Assembly: GCA_903958285.1 (NCBI GenBank)
Contig: CAJBSR010000026.1
Location: 1 to 9,579, forward strand
Length of the DNA: 9,579 nucleotides
Direction of reading: 5' to 3'
Source of the DNA: an uncultured Sphingomonadales bacterium
Lineage (GTDB): Bacteria; Pseudomonadota; Alphaproteobacteria; Sphingomonadales; Sphingomonadaceae
The notes under the pieces are model-generated. The model was not told where the DNA came from. It did not search any database and saw only the letters and a program-made list of their open reading frames with translations. Within the stretch, counting starts at the first letter, position 1. Every line of letters starts with the position of its first letter. This document shows, in pieces, positions 5,571 through 9,579 of this stretch. The position numbers were made by a program, and so were the translations under genes.

Positions 5571-7937
5571 ATGCCTTCGGGTGTGAGACGGAAAAGCACC
5601 CATTCTACCGCGCCCGGCATTCCCGGTTGGCTCTCGATCCTTGGCTTTACGGAGCCGGCAGGCACCGACTGGGGCATTGTGCGTGCGGCTCAACTGGCTG
5701 TTGTTAAACGCTTTGCTGTCACGCGCCTCGTGATTTCGGTGCTGGGCGCGATTGTTCTCCTGCTTCTCCTGAAATCTTCGGTTTCGCCGCTGAAATTGGG
5801 TTTGTGGTTCTTCTGCACGATCGTCATGGCTGGCGTGTCTGCTTGGCCACACCTGCGGGAACGCGGCTGGACCCCCGTGATTGCAACGAATGCAGACCTC
5901 CACCGTGAAACGGGCATTACACTTATCGGCGCAGCCGCATGGGCCGTGGCGCCGCTGCTCTTTGGCCCGGGCGCATCGGCGGAAAGCCTGATCGGCATTT
6001 GGACCGTGCTGACCGCGCTGATGGCCGGCATGACGGTCGCCCTGTCGGCTGTGCCGATGGCAACGGCGGCCTTCCTGACGGTCACCGGCACCAGCCTTGC
6101 CGCCATGATGTGGTACTCAGGCATGCCCCTCATTTCAGCAACGGCCGTTGCCTATTCCAGCGCGCTGATGCTCAGCTGCCTAGCTAATGGCCGCAACTTC
6201 GTGATGCACCGGTCCGTCGAAAACGAGCTGGCCGAAAAGGACGAGGTCGTCAGCCTTCTCCTGCGCGAGTTTGAGGAATCGGGCGGCGACTGGATGTGGC
6301 AGATCGACGCGTCAAAGTGCCTCACCCATGTGTCGCCGCGCTTTGCCTATGCCTTGGGCCTTCAGCCCGAGCAGGTCGAAGCCAAACCGATTCTTGAGAT
6401 TCTTGCGGGCGATTCGTGGGAAGCCGGAAACTTTTCGGCGGCCCTGCGCGTCTTGGCCGACAAGCTGAAAAACCGCGAAAACTTCAGCGACCTTATCCTT
6501 CCTGTCACCGTCGCAGGTGAGGCGCGTTGGTGGGAACTCTCCGCCTCCCCGCGCTTTGACGATTCCGGCTCCTTCCTCGGTTTCCGCGGCGTCGGATCGG
6601 ACGTGACCGAAGCCCATAGGTCTGCCGACAAGATCAACCGTATGGCGCGCTATGACACGCTCACCGGCCTGCCGAACCGCCTGCACATCACCGAGGCCCT
6701 CGGCGATGCAATGGTCGAGGCAGACCGCTGGCGCGGCAGATGCGCCTTCTTGATGATCGATCTGGACCGGTTCAAGGCTGTCAACGACACGTTGGGCCAT
6801 CCCATTGGCGACCGGTTGCTGACGCGCGTGGCGGAACGCCTTCGCTCAATCATGACCGATAATGAAGTCTGTGGCCGTCTGGGTGGCGACGAGTTTGCCG
6901 TCGTCGTGAGGGATGCCAACGACCCGCAGCGCCTGTCCAAATTTGCGCAGAACATCATCGATACGCTGTCGCGGCCCTATGAGGTTGACCAGCACACACT
7001 GTATATCGGTGCCAGTGTCGGCACGGCCACCGGACCACGTGACGGGCGTACCGTTGAAACTCTGATTCGGTCAGCAGACCTTGCGCTCTATCGATCCAAG
7101 GACGTCGGCGGGGGCGCTGTCCATTGCTATGAGCCCCAGCTTCACGTGCATGCCGAAGAACGGCGCGTCATCGAAATCGCATTGCGCAAAGCGTTGGAGC
7201 GCCATGAGTTTGAAGTGCACTATCAGCCCGTCGTCAATGCCGAGACGAGTGCGGTTGAGAGCTTTGAAGCGCTTCTTCGCTGGACCAATCCGGAATTGGG
7301 TCCCGTCTCGCCGGCCAAATTCGTGCCCGTGGCCGAAGACACCCGCCTCATCGCCCCAATCGGCGATTGGGTGCTGCGCACGGCGTGTGCCGAAGCGGCC
7401 ACATGGCCGTCTACAATCCGCGTTGCGGTCAACGTCTCGGCTGAACAGCTGACTGACGTGAACTTCGTGACGTCGGTCGTGCAGGCCCTGTCGCAAAGCG
7501 GCCTTCAGCCGCAGCGGCTGGAGCTGGAAGTGACCGAAAGCGTCTTCATGCGCGAAAGCACCGCCGCACTTCAGATTCTCGACCAGCTGATGGCGCTGGG
7601 TGTTCGGCTGGCGCTCGACGACTTTGGCACCGGCTATTCATCGCTCGGCTATTTATCGCGGACCAAGTTCAACACAATCAAGGTCGACCGCTCCTTCGTT
7701 CAGGGCGCCGCGCGCAACGCGCCGGAAAGCTTGGCGATCATCCGTGCTGTGGTTGCGCTTGCGAACAGCCTTGGCATGGTCACGACGGCAGAGGGCGTGG
7801 AAACCGAGGAAGAATATCGGATGATCTGCCAGCTCGGCTGCCGCAAGATCCAGGGCTATCTCTTCGGGCGACCCATGCCCGCCGCCGACGCACGCCGTCT
7901 GCTAGCTGACAGTCGGGCGGATCGCGCCGTCGCCTGA
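5571..7937 (+). CDS. Membrane-anchored PAS-GGDEF-EAL c-di-GMP signalling protein
   Basis: The 788-residue protein has about six predicted membrane segments (near 51-69, 76-93, 115-132, 139-160, 163-181 and 186-206), a helical linker, a PAS domain (about 232-348), a GGDEF domain (about 358-520) and an EAL domain (about 528-780). The GGDEF half has DTLTGLPNR, FLMIDLDRFKAVND and intact GGDEF at 438-442. The position of the RxxD inhibitory site reads TDNE (429-432), so feedback binding of c-di-GMP is probably lost. The EAL half has EAL at 566-568, N621, E656 in EVTES, DDFGTGYSS from 683, K704, E741 in TAEGVE and Q761, so a phosphodiesterase is expected. Net activity cannot be decided by reading. 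The N-terminal membrane part may sense a signal, but I do not recognise a named MASE family. The start at ATG 5571 has a weak RBS; it follows FAAL on the same strand after 60 bp with no clear terminator. Confidence 0.93.
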   Translation: MPSGVRRKSTHSTAPGIPGWLSILGFTEPAGTDWGIVRAAQLAVVKRFAVTRLVISVLGAIVLLLLLKSSVSPLKLGLWFFCTIVMAGVSAWPHLRERGWTPVIATNADLHRETGITLIGAAAWAVAPLLFGPGASAESLIGIWTVLTALMAGMTVALSAVPMATAAFLTVTGTSLAAMMWYSGMPLISATAVAYSSALMLSCLANGRNFVMHRSVENELAEKDEVVSLLLREFEESGGDWMWQIDASKCLTHVSPRFAYALGLQPEQVEAKPILEILAGDSWEAGNFSAALRVLADKLKNRENFSDLILPVTVAGEARWWELSASPRFDDSGSFLGFRGVGSDVTEAHRSADKINRMARYDTLTGLPNRLHITEALGDAMVEADRWRGRCAFLMIDLDRFKAVNDTLGHPIGDRLLTRVAERLRSIMTDNEVCGRLGGDEFAVVVRDANDPQRLSKFAQNIIDTLSRPYEVDQHTLYIGASVGTATGPRDGRTVETLIRSADLALYRSKDVGGGAVHCYEPQLHVHAEERRVIEIALRKALERHEFEVHYQPVVNAETSAVESFEALLRWTNPELGPVSPAKFVPVAEDTRLIAPIGDWVLRTACAEAATWPSTIRVAVNVSAEQLTDVNFVTSVVQALSQSGLQPQRLELEVTESVFMRESTAALQILDQLMALGVRLALDDFGTGYSSLGYLSRTKFNTIKVDRSFVQGAARNAPESLAIIRAVVALANSLGMVTTAEGVETEEEYRMICQLGCRKIQGYLFGRPMPAADARRLLADSRADRAVA

Positions 7938-7975
7938 CCCCGTCTGCACCAGCAACGAAATACGACGGTCTTTGC

Positions 7976-8004
7976 TTGCACCATGAAGGGCGCTTCGCTA
8001 TGCG
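7976..8004 (+). promoter_or_regulatory. Candidate promoter for tRNA-Trp
   Basis: TTGCAC (7976-7981) and TATGCG (7999-8004) are spaced by 17 bases and lie 15 bp before the mature tRNA 5' end, a normal layout for a tRNA promoter. Each box matches consensus only partly. The surrounding sequence can also form a small GCGC/GCGC stem at about 7990-8005. I see no other pair of boxes in the 82-bp gap after the c-di-GMP gene. Confidence 0.35.
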
Positions 8005-8019
8005 CCGCCGTCTGGCCAT

Positions 8020-8095
8020 AGGAGCGTAGCTCAGTTGGTAGAGCATCGGTCTCCAAAACCGAGGGCCGTGGGTTCGAGTCCCTCCGCTCCTGCCA
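8020..8095 (+). tRNA. tRNA-Trp (anticodon CCA)
   Basis: A complete cloverleaf can be drawn. The acceptor stem AGGAGCG (8020-8026) pairs with CGCTCCT (8085-8091), followed by discriminator G8092 and an encoded CCA (8093-8095). The D stem is GCTC/GAGC. The anticodon stem TCGGT/ACCGA (8046-8050 and 8058-8062) closes the loop CTCCAAA with anticodon CCA at 8053-8055, which reads UGG for Trp. The T loop is TTCGAGT (8073-8079) with stem GTGGG/CCCTC, which contains one T-T mismatch (8069/8083). The position directly before secE-nusG-rplK is a widely conserved bacterial arrangement and supports the call. Confidence 0.97.
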
Positions 8096-8302
8096 GTTTC
8101 CCGAATCGCAGACTATACTTTCGCGAATCGAGGGGGACTGGCCCTATGTCCATCGCCGAAGGGGAAACCCTATGCGACGCTTGCTTTTCCGCCAAAAGCC
8201 GACTATTGGCGGCCCATCCCGACATCAGGGTTCCACATTTGCCGGTTTTTCCGGTTGCGGTCCTGTTGTCGAAACAAGTTTTGAAGGACGGAAAGCGGGT
8301 CC
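8096..8302 (+). other. Leader and spacer upstream of secE
   Basis: This 207-bp gap holds no confident gene. TATACT at 8114-8119 is a good -10 candidate, but no matching -35 is seen 16-18 bases upstream, because that position falls on the tRNA 3' end. It is flanked by two copies of CGAATCG (8102-8108 and 8124-8130). Further on, CCCTATG occurs twice (8142-8148 and 8168-8174), each preceded by an AGGGG-type Shine-Dalgarno, which opens short frames from ATG 8146 and ATG 8172 that both run into secE. Read-through from tRNA-Trp into secE is also possible because no terminator is visible. Confidence 0.4.
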
Positions 8303-8310
8303 ATGGCTAA
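8146..8310 (+). CDS. Possible 54-codon upstream ORF before secE (doubtful)
   Basis: The frame runs from ATG 8146 to TAA 8308-8310 and overlaps the first eight bases of secE. AGGGGGA lies eight bases upstream of the ATG, a better ribosome binding site than that of secE. The product (MSIAEGETLCDACFSAK, then a stretch rich in Val, Leu and Pro) resembles nothing I know. It could couple translation into secE or be chance. A second ATG at 8172 in another frame has an equally good RBS, which argues that neither signal alone is proof. Confidence 0.15.
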   Translation: MSIAEGETLCDACFSAKSRLLAAHPDIRVPHLPVFPVAVLLSKQVLKDGKRVHG

Positions 8311-8500
8311 AACCAGCCCAGGCGAATTCATCCGGCAAGTCCGGGCCGAAACGGCGAAGGTTTCGTGGCCCACGGGGCGTGAAACCGGCATGACCGTTGT
8401 CATGGTGATCATCATGACGACGATCCTCGGGCTGTTTTTCCTCGGCGTTGATTCGGTGTTCAGCTGGATCGTGAAGACGCTGCTCACCCTCGCTTCCTGA
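8303..8500 (+). CDS. secE: Preprotein translocase subunit SecE
   Basis: The 65-residue SecE is the small clamp-like subunit of the SecYEG inner-membrane channel for protein export and membrane insertion. The cytoplasmic amphipathic region carries the family signature FIRQVRAETAKVSWPTGRET at 9-28, followed by one membrane segment at about 30-58 (MTVVMVIIMTTILGLFF, then a short hydrophobic tail). This is the short single-span form usual outside enterobacteria. The start is ATG 8303, with GGACGGAAAG upstream giving a weak ribosome binding site. It lies between tRNA-Trp and nusG (19 bp to nusG), the classical arrangement, and is almost surely cotranscribed with nusG. Confidence 0.96.
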   Translation: MAKTSPGEFIRQVRAETAKVSWPTGRETGMTVVMVIIMTTILGLFFLGVDSVFSWIVKTLLTLAS

Positions 8501-8519
8501 CACATAAGAAAAGAAAACT

Positions 8520-9056
8520 ATGTCACGCTGGTACATCATCCACGCCTATTCGGGCTTTGAGAACAAAGTTCGCGACGCGATTCTGGCAGACGCGCAGCGT
8601 CTCGGCTTGGAAGCGCTCGTCGATTCGGTTGAAGTGCCCGTGGAAACCATCACCGAAATCCGCCGTGGCAAAAAGATCCAGTCGGAACGCAAGTTCTTCC
8701 CGGGCTATGTTCTGGCCAAGCTGAGCATGAATGATGATGTGTATCACCTCATCAAGAATCAGCCGAAGGTGACAGGCTTCCTCGGATCAATGGGCAAGCC
8801 GCAGGCCATCAGCGAAGCTGAAGCCGCGCGCATCCTGAACACCAAGGAAGAAGCCGCCGCTGCGCCCAAGCAGCAGATCCGCGTCGATTACGAAATCGGC
8901 GATCAGGTCAAGGTTCTCGACGGCCCGTTTGCCAGCTTTACCGGCCTCGTCGAGGAACTCGATTTCGACAAGGGTCGCGTCAAGGTTTCCGTATCGATCT
9001 TCGGTCGCCCGACACCAGTCGAGCTCGAGTTCGAGCAGGTTGAACGGACGAAATGA
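8520..9056 (+). CDS. nusG: Transcription termination/antitermination protein NusG
   Basis: The 178-residue NusG binds the RNA polymerase clamp with its N-terminal domain, suppresses pausing, and contacts Rho or ribosomal protein S10 through its KOW domain. The NGN domain covers about 3-105 with RWYIIHAYSGFENKV at 3-17, then RRGKKIQSERKFFPGYVL at 48-65 and VTGFLGS at 84-90. A flexible Ala/Glu linker (110-117) leads to the KOW domain at about 125-176: GDQVKVLDGPFASFTG, then VKVSVSIFGRPTPVELEFEQVE. Length and motifs are normal for the family. The ribosome binding site is a weak purine run (AAGAAAAGAAAA) just before ATG 8520. It follows secE by 19 bp and precedes rplK by 117 bp. Confidence 0.97.
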   Translation: MSRWYIIHAYSGFENKVRDAILADAQRLGLEALVDSVEVPVETITEIRRGKKIQSERKFFPGYVLAKLSMNDDVYHLIKNQPKVTGFLGSMGKPQAISEAEAARILNTKEEAAAAPKQQIRVDYEIGDQVKVLDGPFASFTGLVEELDFDKGRVKVSVSIFGRPTPVELEFEQVERTK

Positions 9057-9173
9057 GATTTGGGCCCTTTCGGGCCCGGATAAGCGCGGGAGGGGGCCAC
9101 CCCGTTTGAACCGCTAAACTTGAACCGGGCGAGACGCTTCAGGCGTGGACCCCACCTAAAGAGTGAGTGAACA
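9057..9173 (+). promoter_or_regulatory. Structured leader between nusG and rplK
   Basis: This 117-bp spacer can form several RNA stems. The first is GGGCCC-TTTC-GGGCCC (9062-9067 with 9072-9077); it is not followed by a T run, so it is not a standard intrinsic terminator. GGGGGCCAC (9092-9100) can pair with GTGGACCCC (9145-9153), eight of nine positions. That long-range stem competes with local stems ACGC/GCGT (9134-9137 with 9143-9146), GTGG/CCAC (9145-9148 with 9152-9155) and GGGG/CCCC (9092-9095 with 9100-9103). In other bacteria L1 represses the L11 operon by binding the leader before rplK, so this region is a candidate for such control; that step is inference. Confidence 0.4.
9106..9127 (+). 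repeat. Direct repeat TTGAACCG, two copies
   Basis: The octamer TTGAACCG occurs at 9106-9113 and again at 9120-9127, a period of 14 bases, inside the nusG-rplK spacer and within the loop enclosed by the possible long-range stem 9092-9153. Function is unknown; each copy begins with TTGA and could serve as a -35 element, but no good -10 follows at the right distance. Confidence 0.5.
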
Positions 9174-9579
9174 ATGGCCAAAAAGATTGCCGGCTATATT
9201 AAGCTGCAGGTGCCCGCGGGCGCCGCCAATCCATCCCCGCCGATCGGCCCTGCTTTGGGTCAGCGCGGCGTGAACATCATGGAATTCTGCAAGGCGTTCA
9301 ACGCGGCGACGACTGAGCTCGAAAAGGGCATGCCGATCCCGACCGTGATCACTGTGTTTGCAGATAAGAGCTTCTCCTTCGTCACGAAGACGCCACCGGC
9401 GACCTATCTGATCAAGAAGGCTGCCAAGCTCGACAAGGGTTCAAAGGAACCCGGCAAGGCATCCATCGGTTCGATTGCACGTTCCAAGCTGTCTGAAATC
9501 GCTGAAGCGAAAATGAAGGACCTGAACGCGAACGATATCGAAGCAGCAACACGCATCATCGAAGGCTCTGCCCGTTCGA
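9174..9579 (+). CDS. rplK: 50S ribosomal protein L11 (3' end outside window)
   Basis: The frame opens at ATG 9174 and is still open at the right edge after 135 codons, leaving an estimated eight or so residues of the usual 140-145 missing. L11 binds the GTPase-associated region of 23S rRNA and helps factor function and the stringent response. The N-terminal domain shows [20 protein letters not shown] and [21 protein letters not shown] at about 3-43. The C-terminal rRNA-binding domain follows, with [18 protein letters not shown] at 68-85 and [20 protein letters not shown] from 99. GAGTGAG a few bases upstream serves as ribosome binding site. rplA (L1) is expected next, outside the window. Confidence 0.97.
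   Translation, partial: MAKKIAGYIKLQVPAGAANPSPPIGPALGQRGVNIMEFCKAFNAATTELEKGMPIPTVITVFADKSFSFVTKTPPATYLIKKAAKLDKGSKEPGKASIGSIARSKLSEIAEAKMKDLNANDIEAATRIIEGSARS

Noticed and set aside
8172..8393. 73-codon frame from ATG 8172 with a good RBS
   Set aside because: It overlaps about 90 bases of secE out of frame and its product is Gly/Pro/Arg-rich with no protein-like pattern. Only the RBS repeat is worth noting.
9062..9077. GGGCCC hairpin after nusG as a Rho-independent terminator
   Set aside because: The stem is strong but is followed by GGATAAGCG instead of a T run, so it is listed only as part of the structured leader.

Overview
The window looks like ordinary chromosome from a GC-rich alphaproteobacterium, most likely a sphingomonad (Sphingomonadales). 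This is judged from gene content and protein character, without any database search. The best lineage hints are a DUF2155 protein, a bacterial homologue of the mitochondrial complex I subunit NDUFA12, a cold-shock protein with two CSD domains, and the order tRNA-Trp, secE, nusG, rplK. I see no insertion sequence, phage gene, CRISPR array or toxin-antitoxin pair, and no gene that is clearly broken.

Left part (1-3605). On the plus strand, the end of a ParA/MinD-like ATPase gene overlaps the GTG start of aat (leucyl/phenylalanyl-tRNA-protein transferase) by four bases. Facing it on the minus strand is a compact set read from right to left: recX, a double-CSD cold-shock protein, a DUF192 exported protein, the NDUFA12-family protein and a DUF2155 exported protein. 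Csp/DUF192 share ATGA, and NDUFA12/DUF2155 probably share GTGA. The DUF2155 gene runs into the 3' end of aat, so about 184 bp are coding on both strands.

Middle part (3606-7937). A 108-bp divergent spacer separates recX from a fatty acyl-AMP ligase (FAAL). The FAAL gene is followed after 60 bp by a membrane-anchored PAS-GGDEF-EAL protein of 788 residues. Its cyclase and phosphodiesterase motifs look intact, but it lacks the usual RxxD inhibitory site.

Right part (7938-9579). A tRNA-Trp(CCA) gene is followed by secE, nusG and the start of rplK, which runs off the window. This is the conserved protein-export, transcription-elongation and ribosomal-protein block. The 207-bp tRNA-secE spacer holds a candidate -10 element and two short repeated RBS-ATG modules. 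The 117-bp nusG-rplK leader can form several competing stems and carries a direct repeat, so it is a candidate site for translational or transcriptional control of the L11 operon.

Overall this is housekeeping DNA. The points most worth checking are the long convergent overlap, the FAAL/c-di-GMP pairing, the I-site loss and the rplK leader. I found no convincing new multi-gene system.
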